From Microcoleus sp. MP8IB2.171 (lineage in GTDB: Bacteria > Cyanobacteriota > Cyanobacteriia > Cyanobacteriales > Microcoleaceae), in assembly GCA_030248405.1 (NCBI GenBank), contig JARCMA010000429.1:1-35904 (forward strand): DNA of 35,904 bases, in the 5' to 3' direction. Below, piece after piece: positions 7,631 to 15,134 of this stretch. The notes below the pieces were generated by a model. It was not told the origin of the DNA. It searched no databases and saw only the letters and a list, made by a program, of their open reading frames with translations. How positions within the stretch are numbered: position 1 is the stretch's first letter; each line of letters begins with the position of its first letter. Position numbers and translations under genes: made by a program.

Positions 7631-7663
7631 AGAAACCCGGTTTTTTGAAAAAACCGGGTTTCT
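7631..7663. terminator. Perfect AGAAACCCGG hairpin, possible terminator
   Basis: AGAAACCCGGTTTTTT and its exact complement flank a single G, 16 bp after the Rpn-like stop codon. The T-run sits inside the stem, so it could terminate transcription on either strand. It is also a dispersed repeat: related arms are at 7781 and 9299-9365. Confidence 0.5.
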
Positions 7664-7817
7664 ATTCTGGTGCTTATCCGAACAGATTCGTAGGTTGGGT
7701 TGAGGAACGAAACTAGGGCAAATTCGTTGGGTTTCGCTTCACTCAACCCAACCTACAAAGAAATGGCGAGGGTATTGTTCAAAAAACCGGGTTTCTATTC
7801 TGGTGCTTATCTGAACA
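7648..7817. repeat. Inverted-repeat element flanked by 37-bp direct repeats
   Basis: The 37 bp starting AAAAAACCGGGTTTCTATTC occur at 7648-7684 and 7781-7817 with one mismatch. Between them, GTAGGTTGGGTTGAG (7690-7704) and its exact reverse complement (7742-7756) form an inverted repeat. No ORF is supported. It could be an insertion of the inner element next to a duplication, or a tandem repeat of a composite unit. Confidence 0.75.
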
Positions 7818-7889
7818 CTATTAAGTGGTGCGTTACTACAATTTTCTCATCCTGTGTCACAATAAACCAAAGTGTCTGGAAAGCGCGAC

Positions 7890-8990
7890 ATGGTTTGGGC
7901 AGCAGGTCAGCGGTTGCAGAATGATAAGTATATTATCGAGAAAATCCTGGGAGAAGGCGGTTTCGGGATTACTTATCAAGCACGACACACGCTGCTGCAA
8001 CAGCTAATGGTGATTAAAACGCCCAACGAAAGGCTGAAAAATGACCCCGAATACCCGAAATATTTGCGGCGATTCGTGGAGGAAGGGCGGCGACTGGAAA
8101 AACTCTCTGAACAGAAGCATCCCAATATCGTGCGCGTCAGGGATTTGTTTGAAGAGGGGGGGATATACTGCCTGGTAATGGATTTTGTAGCAGGGGAGAG
8201 TTTGTTTAATTTGGTGCAGCGGCGAGGGGCGTTACCTCCCACAGAAGCGGTGGAGTACGTGCGACAAATTGGGGAAGCTTTGACGGTGGTACATCAAGCG
8301 AGACTGGTGCATAGGGATGCTCACCCAGGCAATATTATGGTACAGAGAGATGGTAAAGCAATTTTGATTGATTTTGGCATTGCTGGGGAAATTTTCCCTA
8401 CTACTGTTAGTTCAAGGTTTTTTGCCCATCCAGTTTTTGCCCCTTACGAACAGAGGATGGGCTATCGGGAACCAACTGTTGATGTGTACAGTTTGGCTGC
8501 TTCTCTATATTATGTTGTCACTGGTCAACGTCCAACACCTTCGTCAAAACGTAAGCGGAGGAAGGTGCGATTAGTTCCACCTAAGCAACACGCTGATATT
8601 AGCGCTGAGTTAAATCGGGCGATTCTCAAGGGGATGAAGTTGGAGGCGAAAAACCGTCCTCAGTCGATGCGGGAATGGTTGAAGTTGTTGGAAGTGGCGA
8701 ATCGCACTGTCGAGGTTAGTTTACCGCCGAAGAAACAAATAAGTATTCCTTGGGTTTGGCTAACAAGATGGTTGTTAATCTATGCAGTTTTAGGTTTCTT
8801 TTCAGCACCTTCTGCTTTGGCTTGGGCTTTTGCTTTTGGTTTTGGTTTTGCTTTTGGTTTTGGTTTTGCTTCGGAAGAGTTACTCAAGTCCTTCAGCAAG
8901 TTTCACACATTTCTAATCTTGCTTGGAACTTCTTGGTTAGGACTGGGTTTAGGATGGTTGGCGTATCAGATATATATGATAATTCGATAA
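7890..8990 (+). CDS. Membrane-anchored serine/threonine protein kinase
   Basis: A Hanks-type kinase domain (about 14-270) is followed by a hydrophobic C-terminus. Counting from the upstream GTG at 7872: glycine loop GEGGFGITY (27-35), ATP-binding Lys49 (VIKT), catalytic loop HRDAHPGN with Asp149 and Asn154, and IDFG with Asp167. All key residues are present, so it should be active. The tail has membrane segments at about 297-340 and 346-371; the first contains an (AF)(GF) low-complexity run encoded by TTTTGG/TTTTGC repeats (8829-8870). I prefer the ATG at 7890 because GGAAAG lies just upstream and MVWAAGQ is the usual start of these cyanobacterial kinases; the GTG adds six residues. The substrate is unknown. 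Confidence 0.92.
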   Translation: MVWAAGQRLQNDKYIIEKILGEGGFGITYQARHTLLQQLMVIKTPNERLKNDPEYPKYLRRFVEEGRRLEKLSEQKHPNIVRVRDLFEEGGIYCLVMDFVAGESLFNLVQRRGALPPTEAVEYVRQIGEALTVVHQARLVHRDAHPGNIMVQRDGKAILIDFGIAGEIFPTTVSSRFFAHPVFAPYEQRMGYREPTVDVYSLAASLYYVVTGQRPTPSSKRKRRKVRLVPPKQHADISAELNRAILKGMKLEAKNRPQSMREWLKLLEVANRTVEVSLPPKKQISIPWVWLTRWLLIYAVLGFFSAPSALAWAFAFGFGFAFGFGFASEELLKSFSKFHTFLILLGTSWLGLGLGWLAYQIYMIIR

Positions 8991-9123
8991 GATTGCACTA
9001 CCCTTCGTTGAGGTTGGCAATGGGGCGCGATTTTGTCCGCTTAGTTGAGGTACGAAACCCAACAAATGCGATAGGTTTCGCTTTTCTAATACCAATTATT
9101 GAGATCTTGCACCAACGCATTCA

Positions 9124-9180
9124 CCCGCCTGCGAATCAATTCGCAGGCTAATAGCGAAAGTCCACTAAAGTGGACTGAAA
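9124..9180 (+). repeat. Two-hairpin dispersed element, copy A
   Basis: Hairpin 1 (9127-9148) has 9-bp arms GCCTGCGAA/TTCGCAGGC with loop TCAA. The linker is TAATAGCGAA. Hairpin 2 (9159-9176) has arms AGTCCACT/AGTGGACT. Copy B at 9401-9455 (opposite strand) keeps the linker and changes both stems in a paired way. Confidence 0.8.
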
Positions 9181-9298
9181 GACTATCCCAAAAACCAATC
9201 AAAAACAGTCATCATCTGCATAGCAAAAAATCTACATCCACATCTGTGTTCATCTGTGTTCATCTGTGGTTAAAAATATCCAAATCTTGCCCAAAGTC

Positions 9299-9365
9299 AG
9301 AAACCGGGTTTTTCGCAATTAACCCTACCCCAAAACCGAAATCTTTGCTAAAAAACCCGGTTTCT
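9299..9365. repeat. AGAAACCGGG inverted repeat
   Basis: AGAAACCGGGTTTTT (9299-9313) and its exact reverse complement (9351-9365) enclose 37 bp without coding content. It belongs to the same family as the hairpin at 7631-7663. Confidence 0.75.
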
Positions 9366-9400
9366 TAAGTCTAATAGTCTAAACTCCAAATAGAAATATT

Positions 9401-9455
9401 CAGTCCTCTTCAGAGGACTTTCGCTATTAGCCTGGGAATTGATTCCCAGGCGGGT
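9401..9455 (-). repeat. Two-hairpin dispersed element, copy B
   Basis: Read on the minus strand it matches copy A, with stems GCCTGGGAA/TTCCCAGGC and AGTCCTCT/AGAGGACT. The C-G pair in stem 1 becomes G-C and the A-T pair in stem 2 becomes T-A, so base pairing is kept. Confidence 0.8.
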
Positions 9456-9542
9456 CTGTTAGCAGATATAATGGCTATATAAACGAAAAATCATGCAAAT
9501 TGTAGTATAGCAACCGCCAAGGCGGTTAAGCCATAAATCTGG

Positions 9543-9640
9543 GTAGGGGCGAAGCATTCCGGCATATAATTTATTGGTTAAAACCGAAGATTTACTACCC
9601 GAATGCTAATGCCTCCGGCACGCTACGCGAACGCCCCTAC
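9543..9640. repeat. GTAGGGGC inverted-repeat element
   Basis: GTAGGGGCGAAGCATTC and a GAATGC...CGCCCCTAC right end enclose about 60 bp, including CGCTACGCGAACGCC, a sequence type often seen between cyanobacterial genes. It lies just after the 3' end of the first DUF29 gene. Confidence 0.6.
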
Positions 9641-9654
9641 TGTCAAGAGTCGTA

Positions 9655-10173
9655 TCATCGTCTCCCAGCTTTCCAATCTTCCCCACCCGGAAGCTGAGTC
9701 AAATAATCATCAATAACTCCAGGTAACTGCTTAATCGAATAATTATACATCAATTTCATCAAGCTTTGAGACTGACTAATTACCAAACTTCTATCTACCA
9801 TTTCAGCAAGTTGAAATGGACTGTAAGCACCATTCAACACTTCCTCACTCGCGTCGCGAATTGCTTCCTCAAATTCATCGTCAAGCATTGATTCCCACTC
9901 ATCTATCTTAACATAGTAAGACGTTTTGTTATCTTGCAAATTCAGCTTCTTAATTTCTCTAACTGAATTGCGAATTGAATTAGCCCATGAATTAGTTAAT
10001 CGTTGCTCAAGTTGGTTTTTAATCAAGTGAATTAACAAGATTTTGAGATAAGATTGGATATTTCGCAGTATCGCCTGTTTACTCATTCCCTCTAATTCAT
10101 CAACTATTGTCAAAGCATCTGCGTAACGTCCCTCCAAAATGCTTTTTCTTAAATCGATTAGTTCTTGAGTCAT
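9655..10173 (-). CDS. DUF29 family protein, array copy A
   Basis: A 172-residue protein starting MTQELIDLRKSILEGRYADA, with the DUF29 pattern EGMSKQAILRNIQSYL...LIHLIKNQ and a mostly helical prediction. DUF29 is a soluble, all-alpha family much expanded in cyanobacteria, with no assigned function. It is the last of three tandem genes on this strand, 33 bp after copy B. AAGGAGGAA lies 11-19 bp upstream of the ATG, a strong but long-spaced ribosome site. The first 62 nt are identical to copy B, which points to recent duplication or gene conversion. All three copies end in a PGG(E/Q)DW motif. Confidence 0.88.
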   Translation of the reverse strand: MTQELIDLRKSILEGRYADALTIVDELEGMSKQAILRNIQSYLKILLIHLIKNQLEQRLTNSWANSIRNSVREIKKLNLQDNKTSYYVKIDEWESMLDDEFEEAIRDASEEVLNGAYSPFQLAEMVDRSLVISQSQSLMKLMYNYSIKQLPGVIDDYLTQLPGGEDWKAGRR

Positions 10174-10206
10174 AACTTTTGTGATTCCTCCTTGGCTATC
10201 TTATTT

Positions 10207-10722
10207 TCACCTATTTATCCAATCTTGACCACCTGGTAACTGAATTAAATTGTCCGCTAAAAATGTGGGTAATTTCTTGGCTGAATGGGAATATGTTAAG
10301 GCTAATAATTTCTGAGAAATATGGATTATTTGAGTTCGATCGACTATTTCTGAAAGTTGTAATTGGCTGTATGCTCCATTCAATACTTCTTCACTTGCTA
10401 AAGCGATCGCATCTTCAATAATTTCTTCTTCTAGCATACTCTCCCATTCATCTAGCTTAATGTAATAGGATGTTTTATTATCCTTAAGATTCAGTTCTTT
10501 AATTTCTCGAATGGAAAAGCGAATTGAATTAGCCCACGAACCAGTTAATCGCCTCTCTACTTGATTTTTAATCAAATGAATCACCAAAACTCTCAAGAAG
10601 GATTTGATCTGACGTAAAATTGCCTGTTTACTCATTCCCTCTAATTCATCCACAATTACTAAAGCATCTGCGTAACGTCCCTCCAAAATGCTTTTTCTTA
10701 AATCGATTAGTTCTTGAGTCAT
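10207..10722 (-). CDS. DUF29 family protein, array copy B
   Basis: A 171-residue paralogue of its neighbours, with the same MTQELIDLRKS start and LPGGQDW end. The middle differs: it has one extra residue in EEEIIEDAIALASEEV and its own HIP1 site. It lies 25 bp after copy C and 33 bp before copy A, which fits a single operon. Function is not known. Divergence is concentrated after the first 20 codons. Confidence 0.88.
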   Translation of the reverse strand: MTQELIDLRKSILEGRYADALVIVDELEGMSKQAILRQIKSFLRVLVIHLIKNQVERRLTGSWANSIRFSIREIKELNLKDNKTSYYIKLDEWESMLEEEIIEDAIALASEEVLNGAYSQLQLSEIVDRTQIIHISQKLLALTYSHSAKKLPTFLADNLIQLPGGQDWINR

Positions 10723-10747
10723 AAGTTTCGCACTGTTTATTTCACTA

Positions 10748-11269
10748 TTATTTTTGCCGATTCAATTTCCAATCTTCCCCGCCAGGTAACTGAGTTAAAT
10801 TTTCAGCTACCACTGCGGGTAAATCCTTAGCCGAATGGTAATATGTCAGAGTCAACAATTTGTCAGCGTTCTGAATTACCTGGGTTCTATCCACTATTTC
10901 AGTAAGTTGAAACTCATTATATATCCCATCCAGCACTTCCGAACTCGCGTCGCGAATTGCTGACTCGATTTCCTCTTCGAGCCAAGTATACCATTCATCC
11001 GAATTGATGTGGTGGGATGTTTTATTTTCCTTGAGATTCAGTTTTTTAATTTCCACAAGTGGATTACGAATAGAAGCAGCCCACGAACTGGTTAATCGTT
11101 GCTCAACTTGATTCTTAATCAAGTGAATTAACAAAATCCTTAAATAGGATTGAATATTACGCAGAATTGCCTGTTTGCTCATTCCTTCTAATTCATCCAC
11201 TATTACTAAAGCATCGGTGTAGCGTCCTTCCATAATGCTTTTTCTTAAATCGATGAGTTCTTGAGTCAT
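10748..11269 (-). CDS. DUF29 family protein, array copy C (promoter-proximal)
   Basis: A 173-residue member. The ORF track extends it to 11377, but the 36 extra residues match neither paralogue and are encoded by repeat-like DNA, so I start at the MTQELIDLRKS shared by all copies (11269). It is the most divergent of the three (SIMEGRYTDA, SHHINSDEWYTWLEEE). As first gene of the array it probably follows the operon promoter; a TATAAT lies about 25 bp upstream. The function of DUF29 is not known. Confidence 0.88.
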   Translation of the reverse strand: MTQELIDLRKSIMEGRYTDALVIVDELEGMSKQAILRNIQSYLRILLIHLIKNQVEQRLTSSWAASIRNPLVEIKKLNLKENKTSHHINSDEWYTWLEEEIESAIRDASSEVLDGIYNEFQLTEIVDRTQVIQNADKLLTLTYYHSAKDLPAVVAENLTQLPGGEDWKLNRQK

Positions 11270-11294
11270 AATTATCGCCACCACTTGTAAGTAA

Positions 11295-11300
11295 ATTATA
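11295..11300 (-). promoter_or_regulatory. Putative -10 box of the DUF29 operon
   Basis: A perfect TATAAT read on the minus strand, 25 bp before the ATG of copy C. The sequence 17 bp further upstream (TCGAGC) does not match a -35 box, so this is only suggestive. Confidence 0.4.
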
Positions 11301-11554
11301 CCATTCAGAAGCGGGAGGCTCGATATGCCTACGGCAATCTGCACGTGAAGCGAAGCTATCGCGTAAGCGAATCGCACTTTTTGTCCTAATAATTAAAGTT
11401 GAGCTAAGATAAGCTGTTGTATATCCTACCGCAGACAGATTGCCCAATATGCCGCCAGTATTAGCCCTGCGTTTGAATAACTGCGTTAATCTAGAAATAC
11501 ATATCAAAATTTGAATTAGTAAAACGCTACTTATCTTAACTGGGAGCATCCAAA

Positions 11555-11941
11555 ATGCTCAAGAAAATCGCGATCCTTTGCCTCGCCTTTATTTTGGGAA
11601 TCGCCATCCTACCCCGTCTTACACTGGCTCAATCGACAGGATACCTAGAATCCCGTCTTTCTAGAGTAGAATCAGATAACTTTCAATTGCGATCGCAAAT
11701 CGATCGCATCGAGTCCCAGCTAAATCGACTCACCAGTCGCGCAGACTTTCCCAGAGTGGAAATAGCCAGACCAACACCAGCACCCGTACCGCCACGCGCT
11801 ACCCCTAGAGTAAACAGGCAAACTACATCTCAAGACCCAATGTTCTCTAGACTCGCCACCCTTGTGATAGAACTGAAGGAACGAGTAAAAACACTAGAAG
11901 CACAAGTTGCACAATTGAAGAGACAACAAAGCGGAAGGTAG
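11555..11941 (+). CDS. Exported coiled-coil protein, unknown function
   Basis: A 128-residue protein with a clear signal peptide (MLKKIAILCLAFILGIAILP, cleavage predicted after LTLA at about residue 25). The mature part starts with a coiled coil (about 30-60, LESRLSRVESDNFQLRSQID), then a Pro/Arg linker (PTPAPVPPRATPRV) and a second coiled coil (about 100-125, ELKERVKTLEAQVAQLKRQ). It is probably periplasmic. No enzymatic motif is present. GGGAG lies about 10 bp before the ATG. It is 13 bp upstream of the P-loop gene, so the two may be cotranscribed. Confidence 0.82.
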   Translation: MLKKIAILCLAFILGIAILPRLTLAQSTGYLESRLSRVESDNFQLRSQIDRIESQLNRLTSRADFPRVEIARPTPAPVPPRATPRVNRQTTSQDPMFSRLATLVIELKERVKTLEAQVAQLKRQQSGR

Positions 11942-11954
11942 GAATAACTGTACA

Positions 11955-12503
11955 ATGAAAGGATATGTTGTGCCACAGAGTAGACGCATTTCCGTAGTTG
12001 GCACCAGTGGTTCTGGTAAAACAACTTTAGCGCGTCAAATTTCCCAGCGCCTTGCCATTCCCCACATAGAATTAGATGCACTCTACTGGGAACCCAACTG
12101 GACAGAAACCCCTACTACTATTTTCCGAGAAAGGGTAGCACAAGCGCTGACTGACGACAGCTGGATTGTTGATGGCAATTACAGCCCAGTACGCGATATC
12201 GTTTGGGGAAAAGCCGACACTGTTGTCTGGTTGGACTACTCTCTAGCGGTGATTATGGGAAGACTGGTGCGGCGGTCATTTCGGCGGGTAGTAATGCAAG
12301 AAGAACTGTGGAGTGGTAACCGCGAAACATGGCGAATAACATTCAGCCGCGATTCTATTCTACTGTGGGCGCTTCAAACTTATCGCAAAAGGCGAAAAGA
12401 ATATCCCATTCTATTTGATCGACCCGAATATTCCCATCTTAAAATTGTGCATTTGCGATCGCCACAAGCTACACAAAATTGGCTATCCAATCTCAAAGCC
12501 TAG
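11955..12503 (+). CDS. P-loop NTPase, adenylate-kinase/FlaR-like
   Basis: A 182-residue protein with Walker A GTSGSGKTT (about 16-24), then ARQISQRLAIPHIELDALYWEPNW and DDSWIVDGNYS. This is the pattern of small nucleotide-kinase-like P-loop proteins often annotated as 'DNA topology modulation protein FlaR' or 'AAA family ATPase'. The Arg-rich RLVRRSFRRVV segment could be the lid. The substrate is unknown, and the FlaR name rests on old genetic evidence, so I give no symbol. It converges on the methyltransferase gene, with a strong hairpin between them. Confidence 0.85.
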   Translation: MKGYVVPQSRRISVVGTSGSGKTTLARQISQRLAIPHIELDALYWEPNWTETPTTIFRERVAQALTDDSWIVDGNYSPVRDIVWGKADTVVWLDYSLAVIMGRLVRRSFRRVVMQEELWSGNRETWRITFSRDSILLWALQTYRKRRKEYPILFDRPEYSHLKIVHLRSPQATQNWLSNLKA

Positions 12504-12529
12504 ACAGTCTACCTCTACCTCTCTATTAG

Positions 12530-12548
12530 CCCCCCTTTTTAAGGGGGG
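12530..12548. terminator. Bidirectional hairpin between convergent genes
   Basis: CCCCCCTT-TTT-AAGGGGGG forms an 8-bp stem midway between the convergent stops at 12503 and 12578, suited to ending both transcripts. The segment and the following GGTTGGGGGGATC form a repeat common in cyanobacteria. Confidence 0.55.
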
Positions 12549-12577
12549 TTGGGGGGATCTTCTTCCTCCTGTGCGGT

Positions 12578-13201
12578 TCATTTCCTTGCCTTTATCACCT
12601 GCAAACTCCCACCCGCATACAAAATCTGCTCCTTCTCCCGAAACCCAATCTCCGCCAACAACCCAGGCAAATCCGTTTTCAGCAAGTTCCATGCCGTTTC
12701 TGTCTCAAACAATAACAAAAATAACGATATCGGCGGCCAAAATAAGGGATTCGTCGGCGCGTGAAAATCCACCAGCGCAAACACCCCACCCGGTTTCAGC
12801 ACCCGATAAACCTCTTTGATAATTTGTCGCAATTGCTCAGCTTGCATTTCGTGCATCGCCACGCTGGTATGCACAAGGTCGAAAGAATTGTCTGCAAACG
12901 GCATATCTTCGGCAAAAGCTTCGGTATACTGAGCTTGAGGCACATTCTGCCGCGCCCGCTTCAGCGATAAAGGTGAGGCATCCAATCCCGTCACATTCTG
13001 GGAGTATTGCACTAGAAATTGGGTTGCCTGACCGCTACCGCAACAAAGGTCTAGTACCTTGGTATCTGGAAGGATGGTCAAACCTTGCAAAGCTAACTGG
13101 CGGAATCGCCCTTCTCCACCAACGCTAATGGCAGCAAGACGAGAAATCCCATCGTACAACCACTGATATCGATAGCTCCAGTCCCTTAAAATAGTTGCCA
13201 C
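12578..13201 (-). CDS. Class I SAM-dependent methyltransferase
   Basis: A 207-residue protein with the SAM-binding motif VLDLCCGSGQAT (about 49-60), an acidic strand end GLDASPLSL, EDMPFADNSFDLVHTS (motif III region) and LKPGGVFALVDFH. This is a Methyltransf_11/UbiE-like fold. The acceptor cannot be told from sequence. The gene starts with GTG; GGAGG lies about 9 bp upstream, which supports this start. It is divergent from hemH across 111 bp. The next ATG inside would remove the SAM motif. Confidence 0.88.
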   Translation of the reverse strand: MATILRDWSYRYQWLYDGISRLAAISVGGEGRFRQLALQGLTILPDTKVLDLCCGSGQATQFLVQYSQNVTGLDASPLSLKRARQNVPQAQYTEAFAEDMPFADNSFDLVHTSVAMHEMQAEQLRQIIKEVYRVLKPGGVFALVDFHAPTNPLFWPPISLFLLLFETETAWNLLKTDLPGLLAEIGFREKEQILYAGGSLQVIKARK

Positions 13202-13312
13202 TGCTTAATCCCTCCTGAAATTGTGTATTCCTTGCTGCTAATTGAAACCATTAACACGATATATTGTTAAAATCGGTAACGAATCTGAAAATATTGGGAA
13301 ACTGTAATAGCT
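13202..13312. promoter_or_regulatory. Divergent promoter region, methyltransferase / hemH
   Basis: A 111-bp gap between divergent starts must hold both promoters. It is AT-rich, with ACACGATATATTGTTAA in the middle. No consensus boxes are clear. Confidence 0.4.
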
Positions 13313-14476
13313 ATGGGGCGTACTGGGGTTTTACTACTTAACTTGGGCGGACCGGATCAACTGGAGGATGTCCGTCCCTTTCTGTTTAACCTATTTTCCG
13401 ACCCGGAAATCATTCGGCTGCCGTTTCCCTGGTTACAAAAACCGCTGGCATGGCTCATCTCTACACTGCGAGCTAAGAAATCCCAAGAAAACTATAGCCA
13501 AATTGGCGGTGGATCTCCTCTACGCCGCGTTACAGAAGCCCAGGCTCATGCCCTGGAAGAACATTTGGAGCAAAAAGGACAACCAGCAAGTGTCTACATA
13601 GGGATGCGGTATTGGCATCCTTTCACGGAAGAAGCGATCGCACGCATGAAACGCGATCGCATCGATCGTCTGGTTATCCTCCCCCTCTATCCCCAATTCT
13701 CCATCAGCACCAGCGGTTCCAGCTTCCGCCTTTTGGAAAAAATCTGGCAAGAGGACCCCTCCGTAGGCCCGATCGACTACACCGTCATTCGTTCCTGGTA
13801 TCAGCAACCCGGTTATCTGCAAGCAATGGCCCAGCTAATCGCCCAAGAACTCGATCGCTTTGAGAATCCCGATCGAGTTACCCTCTTCTTTAGCGCCCAC
13901 GGCGTCCCCGTCAGCTATGTAGAAGAAGCTGGCGACCCCTACCAGGAAGAAATAGAGGATTGCACAGTCCAAATTCTCAAAACGCTGAATCGACCCAATC
14001 CCCACACTCTGGCTTACCAAAGTCGGGTCGGCCCAGTAGAATGGCTCAAACCCTACACCGAAGATGCCATTAAAGAACTCGCCGCCCAAGAAGTCAAAGA
14101 TTTGCTAGTAGTGCCCATCAGCTTTGTCTCCGAGCATATCGAAACCCTGCAAGAAATTGATATGGAGTACCGCGAACTAGCTGAGGAATCTGGCATTCAC
14201 AACTTCCGCCGCGTACCCGCCCTCGATACCAATCCTGTATTTATTGATGCCCTAGCAGATCTAGTCGTCGAAGCCCTCAACTCTCCCAGTGTAAAGCTTT
14301 CCGAAGTAACACAACTCAAGAAGCAAGTCAAGATGTACCCGCAAGAGCGTTGGGAATGGGGCATAACTCCATCTGCTGAAGTTTGGAACGGTCGTATAGC
14401 AATGATTATCTGTATTGACCTAGTGTTGGAACTGCTCAGCGGTTATGGGCCTCTACACCTAGTCGGACTACTCTAG
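13313..14476 (+). CDS. hemH: Ferrochelatase with C-terminal CAB/Hlip domain
   Basis: Inserts Fe2+ into protoporphyrin IX to make haem, the branch point against chlorophyll. The 387 residues start [20 protein letters not shown]. The conserved His196 ([10 protein letters not shown]) and Glu277 ([11 protein letters not shown]) of the active site are present, as is the long [10 protein letters not shown] signature. After about residue 330 a linker leads to a chlorophyll a/b-binding-type helix ([17 protein letters not shown]), the extension typical of cyanobacterial and plastid ferrochelatase. That helix anchors the enzyme in the membrane and is linked in the literature to pigment binding and dimerisation. 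It is intact and a strong cyanobacterial marker. A tandem ATTTTGG-like repeat follows the stop. Confidence 0.97.
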   Translation: MGRTGVLLLNLGGPDQLEDVRPFLFNLFSDPEIIRLPFPWLQKPLAWLISTLRAKKSQENYSQIGGGSPLRRVTEAQAHALEEHLEQKGQPASVYIGMRYWHPFTEEAIARMKRDRIDRLVILPLYPQFSISTSGSSFRLLEKIWQEDPSVGPIDYTVIRSWYQQPGYLQAMAQLIAQELDRFENPDRVTLFFSAHGVPVSYVEEAGDPYQEEIEDCTVQILKTLNRPNPHTLAYQSRVGPVEWLKPYTEDAIKELAAQEVKDLLVVPISFVSEHIETLQEIDMEYRELAEESGIHNFRRVPALDTNPVFIDALADLVVEALNSPSVKLSEVTQLKKQVKMYPQERWEWGITPSAEVWNGRIAMIICIDLVLELLSGYGPLHLVGLL

Positions 14477-14552
14477 CAATTTTGGATTTTAGATTTTGGA
14501 TTTTGGATTGAAAAGTAAAATTTGAAATCTGCAATCTGCAATCTAAAATTAC
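14477..14552. repeat. Short AT-rich tandem repeats between convergent genes
   Basis: GATTTTGG-type heptamers, then AATCTGCAATCTGCAATCT. They lie between the stops of hemH and the DUF4126-like gene. No clear terminator stem is seen. Confidence 0.65.
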
Positions 14553-15134
14553 TCAGGGTTGTTTGTGTCGCGATTCCGGTAGACGCTTATTTTGTTTATA
14601 CCAGCGATACCATTCACCAGAACTGCGAATTGCTAACCACAGCAGGATCATGGCAATTAAGCCTCCCTGTCTGGGTGCATCAAAGGCTAAAAGTACCAGC
14701 GCTACGCACAAGATATCTTGGGCAAAAACAGCCCACAAGGGTAAACCTCGCAATCGAAAGAACCACCCGACTTGGACGAGTTGGAGTACCAGGGCTAACA
14801 ACCCGCCGACTATACTAACTAACATAATTAACCAAGGGGCAACGTCGGCGGCTTCAGCCACCGCAACCCCCATAATCGCCCCGACAATGGGGCTAAACAA
14901 GAGATGGATAATTTGCAGTACGCGCTGCCCTAATAGCTTTTTGGAAGCAAACAACTCAAATAACGACCAGCTGGTGAGGATTCCCACCACTACCTGTGGA
15001 TGAATCAAAGATAGAATCGGTACGCGAGACCAAAGATTATTTCCCTGCAAAAGGCCAATCAATAGGAGGGGCAGGGCAATTCTTCCCACTCCTACCGCAG
15101 CAGCAGCAGAGAGTGCGGCTAGGAGTTCGATCAT
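14553..15134 (-). CDS. DUF4126-like integral membrane protein
   Basis: A 193-residue, very hydrophobic protein with about five or six helices, beginning MIELLAALSAAAAVGVGRIALPLL. The glycine/alanine-rich first helix, the LFELFASKKL segment and the LFSPIVGAIMGVA motif match the DUF4126 family of unknown function. The tail RWYKQNKRLPESRHKQP is basic and probably cytoplasmic. It is divergent from gdhA across about 210 bp. Confidence 0.78.
   Translation of the reverse strand: MIELLAALSAAAAVGVGRIALPLLLIGLLQGNNLWSRVPILSLIHPQVVVGILTSWSLFELFASKKLLGQRVLQIIHLLFSPIVGAIMGVAVAEAADVAPWLIMLVSIVGGLLALVLQLVQVGWFFRLRGLPLWAVFAQDILCVALVLLAFDAPRQGGLIAMILLWLAIRSSGEWYRWYKQNKRLPESRHKQP

Larger units (their letters stand above)
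8991..9654. repeat. 664-bp gene-free island of hairpin repeats
   Basis: No gene is supported; the ORFs here are short shadows made of repeat translations. In order: a TTGAGGTACGAAACCCAAC stretch (9044), a two-hairpin element (9124-9180), three TTCATCTGTG decamers (9240-9270), an AGAAACCGGG inverted repeat (9299-9365), a second two-hairpin element in opposite orientation (9401-9455), an AACCGCCAAGGCGGTT hairpin (9512-9527) and a GTAGGGGC...GCCCCTAC inverted repeat (9543-9640). It separates the kinase from the convergent DUF29 genes. Confidence 0.85.

Noticed and set aside
7700-7924. ORF of 74 aa between the Rpn-like gene and the kinase
   Set aside because: It translates the inverted-repeat element and overlaps the kinase start out of frame.
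8750-9151. ORF of 133 aa with FCFWFWFCFWFWF run
   Set aside because: Out-of-frame shadow of the kinase's TTTTGG repeat region; no coding signature of its own.
9655-11269. DUF29 array as a toxin-antitoxin system
   Set aside because: Three paralogues of equal size without a toxin or DNA-binding partner; no evidence for such a role.
11193-11549. ORF of 118 aa overlapping the DUF29 copy C start
   Set aside because: Overlaps DUF29 copy C in another frame and covers repeat-like DNA; no recognisable domain.
12415-12819. ORFs of 134, 71 and 69 aa over the methyltransferase 3' end
   Set aside because: Shadow frames rich in Pro/Ser/Thr from the opposite strand of the methyltransferase and the C-rich hairpin.
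14522-15003. 98-aa and 146-aa ORFs opposite the DUF4126-like gene
   Set aside because: Antisense shadows. The DUF4126 frame gives well-formed membrane helices; these do not.
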